Source: Pseudobdellovibrio sp031428275 (GTDB lineage: Bacteria > Bdellovibrionota > Bdellovibrionia > Bdellovibrionales > Bdellovibrionaceae). From it: 53,635 nt of DNA. A program made the translations under genes and the position numbers. Position 1 is the first letter of the stretch. Every line of letters begins with the position of its first letter. Of this stretch, positions 1 to 9,134 are shown piece after piece. Location: the NCBI GenBank assembly GCA_031428275.1, contig JANPPC010000025.1, forward strand, positions 1-53,635. Reading direction: 5' to 3'. Below the pieces are notes generated by a model that was given only the letters and a program-made list of their open reading frames with translations, did not search any database and was not told the origin of the DNA.

Positions 1-1288
1 TGTCGGTCAAGCGCGCATCATTACCCGCGGCTACTGAACCTGCCCCTGTTCCGACGTTCAGAACAGCTGAATTACCCAGACCTAAATTTGTGCGTGTCGC
101 ACTTGAATTCGATAAACTTAATACACCTAGATTTGAAATCGTTGCATCGCCTGATAATACGCGGCCTTCTGCGAAGCCAGATCCGTTACCTACAAAAATA
201 TTTGCTGAAACTAGCGCGTTCATTCCGTTCGAAGGCGTGTAGCCTAGCGCTGTTGTTACATCCGCTGAAGTCATGGCGATCGTATAGCCCGCAAGAGTTG
301 TTGGTCTTCCCGTAATTTTACTAAACGCGACATCACTGATCTTCGCGTTGTTAACAGCACCCGGTGCTATTGTTGGGTTCGGAAGTGCTCCGGTTAAATC
401 TCCGCTTAAGGCTGTTGCTGTTTGAAATGCTCCGGTAATGCGCGCATCATTACCCGCTGCTACGGTTCCGGCGCCCGTACCAACATTAAGCGTTAAAGTC
501 GGCGTTGAACTTGAATTTGCCACAGTTAAATATGAATTCGATGAAGTCACCGCAGTAACAGTTCCCCCTGCGCCCGCATCATCAGCCGAAGCCACCCAGT
601 TTGCGCCGTCAAACTTTAATACCTGCCCGGGGCTTGCACCACCCGCAGTAATAATAGATGGTGCAATCGAAGTTGGTGCAGGCGAAATACAAGAAAATGT
701 TGTTCCATTATAGGTCAGTACGTTCGCACCCGAACACGTCGGCAAAGCAGAACCTAAAACAAAATCAGCCGCCGTATTATTTCCTAACTTTTCTGCGCTT
801 TCAGCAAATAAAGCATAAGGAACACTATTAATATCTAAAGGCGGTAAAGTTTGCCAGCCCGTAGCCGAGCCATCGTTAAACTGCATCACTAAACGACGAA
901 GGTCTGCAAAAGTCGGAGAATAAGTACCCGTCGACTGACACGTATAACTTGTGGTCGCGTTGTCAAATGCATCAAACCATTCCATCGTGCCCGCAGTCGG
1001 GTAACTACGCGCCCCTGAACCCAAAGCAAGCACCACACTACCCGATGAACTTGAAAGATCGATGCTAGTAAAACTCTCAGAATAAATAACACACGTACTC
1101 ATTGGATTTAATAACGAAAAACGAAATTGAACGTTGGTGGCCTCAAGCGGCTTGCCATCTGGCTTGAAGATACGCGACTGGAACGAAATATTACGCGGAG
1201 CTGCTTCAGCAACCAAGCTTATATTCAGTATGCTCAGTAAAATTATAAAAAATTTAACTGAAAAAGAATATCTAATATTCGTTAGCAA
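1..1288 (-). CDS. Fibre/adhesin-like repetitive exported protein (3' end missing)
   Basis: An open frame runs left from a TTG at 1286-1288 to the window edge without a stop (429 codons). The TTG is favoured because AGAAGGTGG lies five bases upstream. The N-terminus has a hydrophobic signal segment (SVKFFIILLSILNISLVAEA). About 150 residues follow, ending near DINSVPYALFAESA, as in head regions of tail-fibre or collar-like proteins. A low-complexity Gly/Thr/Ala/Ser part comes next with a recurring block around VGTGAGTVAAGNDARIT. This resembles large fibre or 'cell wall anchor' proteins of Bdellovibrio relatives. Surface adhesion is an inference. The C-terminus, which could carry a chaperone or anchor domain, is not visible. 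Confidence 0.75.
   Translation of the reverse strand, partial: MLTNIRYSFSVKFFIILLSILNISLVAEAAPRNISFQSRIFKPDGKPLEATNVQFRFSLLNPMSTCVIYSESFTSIDLSSSSGSVVLALGSGARSYPTAGTMEWFDAFDNATTSYTCQSTGTYSPTFADLRRLVMQFNDGSATGWQTLPPLDINSVPYALFAESAEKLGNNTAADFVLGSALPTCSGANVLTYNGTTFSCISPAPTSIAPSIITAGGASPGQVLKFDGANWVASADDAGAGGTVTAVTSSNSYLTVANSSSTPTLTLNVGTGAGTVAAGNDARITGAFQTATALSGDLTGALPNPTIAPGAVNNAKISDVAFSKITGRPTTLAGYTIAMTSADVTTALGYTPSNGMNALVSANIFVGNGSGFAEGRVLSGDATISNLGVLSLSNSSATRTNLGLGNSAVLNVGTGAGSVAAGNDARLTD
11..490. repeat. Direct repeats inside fibre gene
   Basis: A segment of about 50 bases at 11-61 recurs at 440-490 with a few substitutions. Both copies encode the block VGTGAG(T/S)VAAGNDAR on the minus strand. 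The spacing of 429 bases keeps the reading frame. More copies may lie beyond the window edge. Confidence 0.75.
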
Positions 1289-1368
1289 ACGGCCACCTTC
1301 TAGTTAAACTTACAAGAACTCGTCTAACTTATCGGCACGACCTGTCAAAAAATGAAGCTAAAGCGCCT

Positions 1369-1457
1369 AAAAACTGAAGCCCTTTACACTTTCGTACTCT
1401 TCTGAGACGCTTCTGCTCTTCTACAGCTAATGCTACGGTCAAGGCTTCAGTTTTTTT
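1369..1457 (+). ncRNA. Possible small RNA or leader closed by 13-bp inverted repeat
   Basis: Between two divergent genes, AAAAACTGAAGCC (1369-1381) is matched perfectly by GGCTTCAGTTTTT (1443-1455), followed by more T. The 61-base interior could form a branched fold. The T-run suggests that a plus-strand transcript ends near 1457, just 22 bases before the next start codon. It could be a small RNA, an attenuator of the 1480 gene, or a mobile-element remnant. No promoter was recognised and no known RNA family matched by eye. Confidence 0.35.
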
Positions 1458-1479
1458 GTTAAGTCTCCGATAAGATGGC

Positions 1480-3837
1480 ATGGGGAAGTTTCGCTATATA
1501 TTCTTACTATATGCAGTAATGACCTTTCATTTAAAGTCGCACGCGGCTCAATCTGAAATTTATCCTGCGGGTTTTGTACTAACGCAAGGTCAATCAAAAA
1601 CTGTCGGTCAAGCCATGTTAGTGATGCAGTCCGATTGTAACCTTGTCGTTTACAAACAAGGTGTTGCCGTTTGGAATGCCGGAATCAGCATAAACCCTGC
1701 CACGCATGATTTAGGTAATACCTCCGCGAATCAATGTAAAGTGACTTTGCAAACTGATACAAATTTATCAATTACGAACGATAAGTACCCCGTCGCAACT
1801 CCGGGTGGTAAATGGTATTTATGGGGCTCTACAAATAGAGCTGAATCGGCCACATCTCAGCTTATATTTTCTGATGAAGAACCTTATTTAACAATCACAA
1901 GTGTTGATACAGGTTCTATTTTTTGGTCTACCACTAATATTTTTAAGAATTTAATTTTAACTCAAAACAATAAAGTACGCGTCGGCAATATTGACCTTGT
2001 CATGCAAAGCGACTGTAACCTTGTCGTTTACAAAATTGACCCGACTCAACTTCCACAAATTGCTAAAACTCCCGTTTGGAATAGTCGTACTGCTAATACA
2101 GCAACAAACAACAACTGCCGCGCTGTTTTCAACGACGGCGGAGGTTTACTTGTTATGAACAACGATACTTCTGTATGGCGTTCCGAGAACAGCACGACAG
2201 AAAGGCCGGGCTCGAAATTACAAATAGCCGATACACCACCCTATTTAAAAATTTTAGCCGCAGATAACACCATCTTATGGACCGATCTTTTTTCAAGTAC
2301 ATCAGATCTAGTTGATTCCGCGACAACAGACTCTACAAAAGATCAGAAACTATCTGAATTGTCTTTATTTAGGCGCTGTTACGCACAGCTAACAGGTCGC
2401 CCGGTACCTCTCAAGCACCCTAGCTACTTGGCCTTAAAAAATAAATCAGTCGGCGGCCTAACCGCATGCCAAAACTTAGTTGATATGGTTAAGTTAGACC
2501 CGCAATCAGGCCTTCTTACGAATCCGAACAGTCAAGACGCCCAAGCGATTCTTAATCAATTGCATGCTTTTCATCGCACTTGGTTTAGCGCGAATACGGT
2601 CGAACAAATTCAAGGTTTTGGAACTGAAATTGGAATGGGAACAATCGATCTTTACGATTCAACTGAACCTTCGTTAGCCCTTACTAAATCAGTATTTACC
2701 GATCGAGCAAATTTTTCTGACGTTGTTACTGCGCCAACCGGAGTGCAAGCTGTCCGCGAAGACGATCAAAAAATACGATCACGCCGAGGCGGAGGTTTCA
2801 AAAACCCCGGTAGACGTTACCGAAATGACATTCAGTCTGAAAATAATATTATCGAATTTCGTGGCACGGCGAATGGTGATTACGATGCAGCTAGAAATAG
2901 TATAAATACTTTTTTAGTGCCGTTTCCGTACATTCAAGCCGGTGATTTGCGCGGAATTCGCTCGACAACAGCTTCTGTGCAGGTTCCTAATTTTTCATAC
3001 CGCCCGCTAAGTGGCGATCCAGGTACCGACAGTGCCCATCACGTACCTGATCTAAACTACTCTTTTGATTTATACAAGACCCTGGGCGGAGGAGTTCTAG
3101 GAACTCCGATCTACTTGATGATGAATTATGGCCGAGAATTAGGAACACCTTCGAATGGGACCACGAGACTTCCTAGACGCTGGTCACAGGCTAACTTGAA
3201 TTCATTTTTGTGTGCGACATTACCTGCGCTCAGAGAGAGCGATATCCGAAATTTAGTCGTCAACACTTCAGATACGCCATTTCGTAAAGCCAGCAGCTGC
3301 GTCTCTTGCCATGCCACACTTGATCCGATGGCCTATACTGCGCGAAATGTGGTTATCGGTGGATCGAACTACAATCAAACAAATGACCCAGCTAATTTTA
3401 CAAAAGCAACTTTACTTATGTCTACTTTCAAACAAAAAAGCCCATCCGTCGCCGGCTGGCCCGACATACCAGTTGAAGGATTTCACACTCAAACTCCAAC
3501 GGGCAGACTATTCTTTAGATCAGCAACCGGAAAATTAGTCGATCGTAATCTAAACTCAATTGCCGACCTGGGCACGGCTATATCCGAAACAGAAGATTAT
3601 TACATGTGCGCAGCTAAAAGATATTATGCTTTTTTTACCGGAAAAGAGATTTCACTTTATGACCGAACGAACCCGGCAAACGCAGAGCTAAATAAAGCCC
3701 TAACAAAGTCAGCAATAAAAGATCGATTATTTATCGAAAATTTGGCTAAGAATTTAAAAAATGACCAGTCCATTAAGAATATGATCAAGGCCATATTTTC
3801 ATCTGACGAGTACGCGAAGAAAGATTTTGGATTATGA
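1480..3837 (+). CDS. Bulb-lectin repeats fused to DUF1588/DUF1585-like haem-motif protein
   Basis: 785 residues with an N-terminal signal segment (about 1-22). Two beta-prism (bulb-type, mannose-lectin-like) repeats span roughly residues 25-150 and 160-290; each has the signature MQSDCNLVVYK. The C-terminal half resembles the DUF1592/DUF1588/DUF1585 proteins of planctomycetes and Bdellovibrio relatives. It contains SCVSCHATLDPMAY with C607, C610 and H611 (CxxCH), and a tail around YYAFFTGKEIS. In such families this protein is encoded beside a DUF1501 protein, as here (ATGA overlap with the next gene). The lectin part suggests glycan binding at the surface; the CxxCH suggests covalent haem c. 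Neither has been demonstrated. The start is supported by the signal peptide, but its ribosome site is weak. Confidence 0.75.
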   Translation: MGKFRYIFLLYAVMTFHLKSHAAQSEIYPAGFVLTQGQSKTVGQAMLVMQSDCNLVVYKQGVAVWNAGISINPATHDLGNTSANQCKVTLQTDTNLSITNDKYPVATPGGKWYLWGSTNRAESATSQLIFSDEEPYLTITSVDTGSIFWSTTNIFKNLILTQNNKVRVGNIDLVMQSDCNLVVYKIDPTQLPQIAKTPVWNSRTANTATNNNCRAVFNDGGGLLVMNNDTSVWRSENSTTERPGSKLQIADTPPYLKILAADNTILWTDLFSSTSDLVDSATTDSTKDQKLSELSLFRRCYAQLTGRPVPLKHPSYLALKNKSVGGLTACQNLVDMVKLDPQSGLLTNPNSQDAQAILNQLHAFHRTWFSANTVEQIQGFGTEIGMGTIDLYDSTEPSLALTKSVFTDRANFSDVVTAPTGVQAVREDDQKIRSRRGGGFKNPGRRYRNDIQSENNIIEFRGTANGDYDAARNSINTFLVPFPYIQAGDLRGIRSTTASVQVPNFSYRPLSGDPGTDSAHHVPDLNYSFDLYKTLGGGVLGTPIYLMMNYGRELGTPSNGTTRLPRRWSQANLNSFLCATLPALRESDIRNLVVNTSDTPFRKASSCVSCHATLDPMAYTARNVVIGGSNYNQTNDPANFTKATLLMSTFKQKSPSVAGWPDIPVEGFHTQTPTGRLFFRSATGKLVDRNLNSIADLGTAISETEDYYMCAAKRYYAFFTGKEISLYDRTNPANAELNKALTKSAIKDRLFIENLAKNLKNDQSIKNMIKAIFSSDEYAKKDFGL

Positions 3838-5534
3838 GCAAAAAAAACAAACTGGCTAACATGACCCGAAGAAATTTTCTGAAGACTTCAAGTCAAGTAA
3901 GTGCTTTTGCATTTTCAGGGTTACCTATACACTCATTGATGGACTTAGTTACAAAAAATCTAATTCAACAAGCTCGTGCCGAAAGCACCGGACAAACTGG
4001 TGGACGTAATTACGTAAATCTTTTACTTTTCGGAGCACCTGCGCGTTACGCCTTTGATCACTGGCAAAAGACAAATGTATCAGACCCTGATATGATTTAT
4101 AATCCTATGGTTTCGACTGCTTTTAAGTCGTCTCAAGGAAAAGTAACAGATACTGAGTATCGATCATTTTTACACAATAATACTTTAGTACCCCACTTTT
4201 TTGCTAATAGTGTTCAGACAAGTGCCGGGCAAGTTGCATTGACAAACTTACTAGAAAACATGCTCGTTATACGTGGCTACGGAACCGGCGTTGATGGCCA
4301 CCCACTGAACGTTATCAGACAACTTTCACCACTAGGAGGAGCTTCTTCTATTTCTGGCCTTGCCGCAGATTATTCATCGAAATATTTTCAAGCTATTCAG
4401 TGGCCTGATCGCGGCGACACCAGTTTATTTAATTCAACAGCTGGCTACGGTGTAAATAAGATATTTACTTCCGATCAGCGGCCTTTAAATTCATTACTAG
4501 AAAGTTTCATAAAGCCTACTGGCAGCGCGACTTCAAAATTGACCGATAACAATTCGTCGGCTTTCGATTTAGCCAAGGCACGGCTTAAAAACTACATCGG
4601 TTCAAATTCCGCCGGATCAAAAATTTTAGCATCTAACTATTCGAATGCTGAAAAATTAATGAAGGCAGGAGTCAATAATATCGACGGCTACTGGGCTGAG
4701 GCCGTAAGTCGGTACCGAAACTTAATTGAGTCTTCGATGCGGGCCCGAAATATTTCAGGGCTTAGCGATGCTACACTGATTTCAACTGGTGAAAATTCAG
4801 GACTAAAATTTGAATCGGCCGGACCACGTGTTTTAGCTGCAGGCTTCAACGCAATTGATATGACTTCGACTATGAGCGCTGGAAATTTAGCTGCCTCTTT
4901 TGCCTTAACCGAATATGTACTTAAAGAAAAACTGTGCACGTCGGTTGAAATTTGCGAATTAGATCGTTTTTATAGCTTAACATATCAAGCGGTCGGCGAT
5001 GTCGCCTCTTCGATCATGGATTTTTCTTACGACATTCACGAGAACGCAAGTAAGATCACGTTGCTAAAAACAGCCGCTCTATTTCGTGGAGTAGCCGCTG
5101 CTATTTTAGAACTTTCTACGCAACTTAAAGCGGTTGCGACGACAAATGGCAGCGACTTGTGGTCAGACACAGTTTTTCAAATTACGTCTGATTTTAATCG
5201 ATCGGCACGTACCGATGGCTTAGGGTCTGATCATGGATTTAATCAAATGGTAACAAGCGTTTACTCGGGCGCAATTAAAAATGGCCCCTATGTTGTCGGT
5301 AATATTAAAAAAACGGGCTTAGACGCTAACTTTGCCGGAACTCAGGGCGTCTCATCATCTATCAATGGCTATACACAAAACGGAATGCCGAACCCACTGA
5401 TGGCAGCTTCGACTGTCGCTGAGCTTTTAGCGGTCCCTCACAACCCTTACGCAAATTCAGCGGCACCATTAATTAAAGTTTCTAGCTCAGGGTTAATTCT
5501 TCCTTTTGGCAAGGGAGTTTTAAAAGATGAATAA
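3834..5534 (+). CDS. DUF1501-family protein with Tat signal
   Basis: 566 residues. The N-terminus has a twin-arginine motif (TRRNFLKT, about residues 11-18) followed by a hydrophobic stretch and QARAES, consistent with Tat export of a folded protein. The body resembles DUF1501 proteins (a sulfatase/alkaline-phosphatase-like fold in several family members), including the late SDFNRSARTDGLGSDHG segment, typical of the family's conserved Asp/His region. The start overlaps the previous stop as ATGA and the stop overlaps the next start, so translation is probably coupled. DUF1501 proteins regularly pair with DUF1588/PSD-type proteins; the pair's biochemical role is not established. Confidence 0.8.
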   Translation: MSKKNKLANMTRRNFLKTSSQVSAFAFSGLPIHSLMDLVTKNLIQQARAESTGQTGGRNYVNLLLFGAPARYAFDHWQKTNVSDPDMIYNPMVSTAFKSSQGKVTDTEYRSFLHNNTLVPHFFANSVQTSAGQVALTNLLENMLVIRGYGTGVDGHPLNVIRQLSPLGGASSISGLAADYSSKYFQAIQWPDRGDTSLFNSTAGYGVNKIFTSDQRPLNSLLESFIKPTGSATSKLTDNNSSAFDLAKARLKNYIGSNSAGSKILASNYSNAEKLMKAGVNNIDGYWAEAVSRYRNLIESSMRARNISGLSDATLISTGENSGLKFESAGPRVLAAGFNAIDMTSTMSAGNLAASFALTEYVLKEKLCTSVEICELDRFYSLTYQAVGDVASSIMDFSYDIHENASKITLLKTAALFRGVAAAILELSTQLKAVATTNGSDLWSDTVFQITSDFNRSARTDGLGSDHGFNQMVTSVYSGAIKNGPYVVGNIKKTGLDANFAGTQGVSSSINGYTQNGMPNPLMAASTVAELLAVPHNPYANSAAPLIKVSSSGLILPFGKGVLKDE

Positions 5535-6261
5535 ATTTAGAAAACAGATTGTTGCAACAATACTTGCAATAGGATTAAGAAAGAATCATGTCTCCTTAAT
5601 TATTGGCTTTTTTATTATATCATTCGGATTTCAAAATTGTACTAAACTCGATTCGATCAGCAGTGCTGACTTTTCATCCGTTAATTTACCTATCGAACAC
5701 CCGACGTTAGAGCAGAAGACTCTACCTTCTTCGCAAAAATTAATGCTCGCGCACAGAAACTACATCGTGACACTTTTTAAAGATATTTTTGAGTCTGAGA
5801 ATTATACAATACGAAATAGCTCTAAAGGATCACTCGATGATATTTTAGAGCACTGGATTGGTCATAAAGGTACCCAATTCGGACTGGCCTGCGACCCCTA
5901 CAGTAGTCAATCGACGGCCGACTGTGCTGGAGATATTTCAAACGCAAATGGCGCTATCATCAAAGACGACGGTACTTTGCGCGAATCTTATCGCTTGAAG
6001 GCTTGCCGTGATATTTTAGACTCAGAAAACGCAGTCGAAGCGGCACTTGAAAAAATAAATCGATCAAGTCAAATTCCAAATAAATCATCTGTTATTCAAA
6101 TTTATGAATTGTTTTACCGCGATACCAATGCAGGAGAATTAACTGTTAATTCATTACTTGAACTAGATCGTGAACTTTCAAAGGCCAATGAATCGGTCTA
6201 CGAAAGATGGCGTGCTTTACTTCTGGTCGTCTGCGAATCGCCCGGCTGGCAGATGCTGTGA
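5527..6261 (+). CDS. FQNC-type lipoprotein, unknown function
   Basis: 244 residues. A hydrophobic segment (about 20-34) ends in GFQNC, with C38 as the probable lipidated cysteine; the N-region is unusually long. The mature part is mostly helical. It includes a segment about RNSSKGSLDDILEHWIGHKG, several Cys residues, and a C-terminal VYERWRALLLVVCESPGWQML resembling the end of PSD/DUF1595-like helical domains. The start overlaps the DUF1501 gene by eight bases and is preceded by AAGGGAG. It lies between the DUF1501 gene and another FQNC lipoprotein, so it is probably part of the same complex. No specific function can be given. Confidence 0.7.
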   Translation: MNKFRKQIVATILAIGLRKNHVSLIIGFFIISFGFQNCTKLDSISSADFSSVNLPIEHPTLEQKTLPSSQKLMLAHRNYIVTLFKDIFESENYTIRNSSKGSLDDILEHWIGHKGTQFGLACDPYSSQSTADCAGDISNANGAIIKDDGTLRESYRLKACRDILDSENAVEAALEKINRSSQIPNKSSVIQIYELFYRDTNAGELTVNSLLELDRELSKANESVYERWRALLLVVCESPGWQML

Positions 6262-6284
6262 AGCCTAAAAAGAAAGGAGTGCTC

Positions 6285-7295
6285 ATGGTAAAAAATATTT
6301 ATAAAAAGATATTCACTTTCACGGGTGCCGCTTGTCTTGTTATAGGTTTTCAAAATTGCGGAACAGATTTACGCCCTATGCAAAATGCGATCGAAAGCCA
6401 GAGCCTTTTTGATGCCGCACTAAGCTCTACAAAAAGCAGGCTGCCTAGCTTGTTGTCTGACGAAAATTTTATTCTACATAAAAAACAAACTTTTACGCAG
6501 GTCGAAAACAGTACCAAGTTCTCTGAAGCCTCTTCAGTGATTTTAAAAGTAGATAAAAACGCGGCGGGCCTTATCTATTCTTTTCAGGCCGAAGCTGAAC
6601 TAGACCAATCCGAGCTTTTTATTTCTAACGGAAAAATTCGTGCGATTCATAAGACAGATGTAAACAATTACACCTACATCGAAGCGACTTTACCGTCCCT
6701 ACCCGAACCTTTTGAGCAAACGATTATTGCAGCAGCCTTTGGAACAGAGCCCGAAGAAATTAGCCTACAAATTAATGGTATTATTCAAAATGGCAGTATT
6801 CAAAAAGTTGGCACTCCGTACGCTTCAAGCTTTTTATTAAAACAGGTTTATACAGCAAGCGCTCTTGATACCGACGGCGAGGTCATTGTTTTTTCAAAAG
6901 TTCTTACACCACTCGATCTTAATGTGATGTCTAGATACATAGCCCTAAACTCAAAAGTAGCCTATGCAGCATTTGATCCGGCCTTGATTCGCTCGACTGG
7001 AGGCAACCAAGGCGGTGGCGGCAGCGCAACTCCACAATTTTTGGCCGCTAAAAATATAATCGATTCGAAGTGCCTGGCTTGCCATAGCAGTAGCAACAAT
7101 GGAGATTTCAGAAATCTTAACCAAAATCAATTTCTGCAAAAAAACCTGGTCTCAGCACGAAACCCGGCGGGCTCTAAAATTTACTACCGGCTGAGCGGCG
7201 CAACTTCAGGTCCGGGCCCGGCAAACATGCCGCAAGGCTCAGATCTAACCTCTACAGAGGTTCAAATAATTGCCGACTGGATTAATAGTATTTAG
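6285..7295 (+). CDS. FQNC lipoprotein with LamG-like region and C-terminal cytochrome c domain
   Basis: 336 residues from the ATG at 6285, chosen because AAAGGAG lies just upstream; a longer frame from 6207 would overlap the previous gene and push the signal inward. The signal ends in VIGFQNCG (C25). The middle (about 70-240) looks like a laminin-G/concanavalin-type beta sandwich (INGIIQNGS ... ALDTDGEVIVFSKVLTPLDL). The C-terminus has CLACH (C263, C266, H267) and a late Met in NMPQGSDL that could be the sixth haem ligand. LamG plus cytochrome architecture is known from planctomycetal PSD/PSCyt proteins. It is the last gene of the 1480-7295 operon; its stop is four bases from the convergent gene. 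Confidence 0.75.
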   Translation: MVKNIYKKIFTFTGAACLVIGFQNCGTDLRPMQNAIESQSLFDAALSSTKSRLPSLLSDENFILHKKQTFTQVENSTKFSEASSVILKVDKNAAGLIYSFQAEAELDQSELFISNGKIRAIHKTDVNNYTYIEATLPSLPEPFEQTIIAAAFGTEPEEISLQINGIIQNGSIQKVGTPYASSFLLKQVYTASALDTDGEVIVFSKVLTPLDLNVMSRYIALNSKVAYAAFDPALIRSTGGNQGGGGSATPQFLAAKNIIDSKCLACHSSSNNGDFRNLNQNQFLQKNLVSARNPAGSKIYYRLSGATSGPGPANMPQGSDLTSTEVQIIADWINSI

Positions 7296-7299
7296 ATTA

Positions 7300-7902
7300 T
7301 TATAGCCGGTAACCAAGCCCTATTTGCCATAGTGTCGAGCCTTCCGATGCACTGTAAAAACCGATGGCTTGAGTGAAGTCAAATTCTGCATTTAACCGAA
7401 AAGTCGATTCGAAAAGCACGCCCGCAGAAATTGTCTTACCGCTACTAACAGATAAGCTTGAATCGCTGACGGGCCAACCGATGTTTTTATATCGCACCGG
7501 CATACGTAACCCAACATAAAACCGAGGGCTTATTTTTGAATAAATTTGCGCACTAAGACCCAGCGAGCTCCATCGAGTATTGCCTTTTTGAAAAATAATA
7601 TTAGCAGCGTTTCCGCCACCAGAAGCCTTTCCAAAACCCAAGCTTGCGGCCAGTCCCCATCCCCATTTTTGATCTGAAAAACTTTTTTCAAACTCAATTT
7701 GTTGACCCGTGAAATTGGCGATGTCTTCTTCGACTGTTAGATTGTCTTGAATCAGCATTTTCTCGGTCCAAGAAATTTGTTTGAAGGATAAAATATCGAT
7801 TTCTCGAAACTTTGCTGCAATACGAGATACTTGTGCATAAGAAAACTCACTCAAAAGAAATATAAAGCTACACATAACTAATTTTGAAAACTTCTTTTTC
7901 AA
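7300..7902 (-). CDS. Small outer-membrane beta-barrel-like protein (module copy A)
   Basis: 200 residues from a TTG at 7902 with GGAAAGG nine bases upstream. The signal peptide ends near SYAQ. The rest is alternating aromatic/polar strands ending in GLGYRL, typical of small outer-membrane barrels. It shares a GFGKASGGG motif and layout with the product of 12816-13529 (FGKTSSGG). Both follow a haem-barrel gene, so the two pairs look like duplicates of one module. It starts 21 bases after the stop of the 7924-9093 gene. Function unknown. Confidence 0.65.
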   Translation of the reverse strand: MKKKFSKLVMCSFIFLLSEFSYAQVSRIAAKFREIDILSFKQISWTEKMLIQDNLTVEEDIANFTGQQIEFEKSFSDQKWGWGLAASLGFGKASGGGNAANIIFQKGNTRWSSLGLSAQIYSKISPRFYVGLRMPVRYKNIGWPVSDSSLSVSSGKTISAGVLFESTFRLNAEFDFTQAIGFYSASEGSTLWQIGLGYRL

Positions 7903-7923
7903 ACTAAAAACCTTTCCGCTTCG

Positions 7924-9093
7924 TTACCAAGAAAAGTGCAATTGTGATTGAAGCTGCCAGCTGTCTTTCGAACCCGTCGACTCATCGTAATTCTGTCCAT
8001 TTATCGCGCTCAACCTAAATTCTGTACGCTGCATCGGAAACATGAGGGCTCCAACAGTAAAGCTTGTCTTTTCAGTCACTGGCTTATCAATATCTGCTTT
8101 CGAATATTGTAAAGTTGTTAATAAATTATACCCACGCTGTATATGAGCTAAAGTTTGCACAACCGCATAAACACCAGTTGGTGGCTTTGACGAAGCCGTT
8201 AAACTTTGGTTCTCAAAAAATCCTAATTCGGTTAAAATTGCGCTGCCCTTGCTTAAGCCAACTCGAGAATGTGTTGCTAATCTTGTCCAGCCGACTATGT
8301 CATTTTTAGATTTTAGAATTGATAGCCCTATTCTGTTTTTTTCGCGCAATTCATATTCGCCCGTAATAGAAAATCCTTTCTGCTTGAATCTATTTTCTTC
8401 TAGGCTGTTACCCATGAATCCGCTAAAGGCCACATCCCATTCGTTGTAAGTTGCGTGTAAAATAAGGCTTTGCGACTGATCAAATTGACCCAAGCCTATG
8501 CCAGAACGACTTACAAGAGTATGATCAATATGACGAATTCCGAAAGGTTTATCTAACTGGCCCGCGTACAACCAAAAGTTTCGACTTATTTGGTAACGAA
8601 AATAAAATTCTTTTGCAAACCAAAATGGTGCGCTATTCTTACCGGTCGAAGTTGCAAATCGAATGGGGTAAGTCGTGTAAGTGGCCGTGCTGATAAAAGA
8701 GAACTTTTGCTCTTTATCTAAAAAGAAGTTTACGTTGATATCATTCTGCATATTCAAAAATTTTTGTATACTATCTGTTCTTGAACCCGGACTGTTCTGA
8801 AACCACAAACCACGATATTTTATACCGGGCCGAATCCACCAAGGTAGTTCGGTCTGTACTAAAAATTGCGATTGGCGAGCAATTTCTTCTTCGTCAGTTT
8901 TTGCTGAATACAAACTCCGTGATGCAATCTCAGTCGCAAATAAAGCACGCCCGTAATCATTTAAAGCGCCCCCGCCATGCCCACTGTAATGACAAGTTAA
9001 GCACGAAGTATAACCGTAGCCTATAAAATCAGGATACGCCCTAGCTGACTTTCCCGCGATGAAAAATAAAATACTGAATATAATTCGAATCAC
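7924..9093 (-). CDS. Monoheme N-terminus fused to outer-membrane beta-barrel (copy A)
   Basis: 389 residues from a GTG at 9093. The signal peptide is followed at once by YPDFIGYGYTSCLTCH (C31, C34, H35), then GGGALNDYGRALF. The remaining 330 residues look like antiparallel amphipathic strands ending in Phe-Ser-Trp, as in an outer-membrane barrel. The order is like that of Cyc2-type cytochrome-porin fusions, where a small haem domain plugs a barrel and passes electrons across the outer membrane. That is an analogy of architecture, not a homology claim. The paralogue at 13516-14682 aligns position for position in this region. No clear Shine-Dalgarno precedes the GTG. Confidence 0.75.
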   Translation of the reverse strand: MIRIIFSILFFIAGKSARAYPDFIGYGYTSCLTCHYSGHGGGALNDYGRALFATEIASRSLYSAKTDEEEIARQSQFLVQTELPWWIRPGIKYRGLWFQNSPGSRTDSIQKFLNMQNDINVNFFLDKEQKFSFISTATYTTYPIRFATSTGKNSAPFWFAKEFYFRYQISRNFWLYAGQLDKPFGIRHIDHTLVSRSGIGLGQFDQSQSLILHATYNEWDVAFSGFMGNSLEENRFKQKGFSITGEYELREKNRIGLSILKSKNDIVGWTRLATHSRVGLSKGSAILTELGFFENQSLTASSKPPTGVYAVVQTLAHIQRGYNLLTTLQYSKADIDKPVTEKTSFTVGALMFPMQRTEFRLSAINGQNYDESTGSKDSWQLQSQLHFSW

Positions 9094-9134
9094 TTGATAC
9101 GATAATCTGAATAAACGATAAAATCTGTCAAGGC

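Noticed and set aside
438..713. Plus-strand frame of 91 codons
   Set aside because: It opposes a continuous minus-strand fibre gene with signal peptide and ribosome site.
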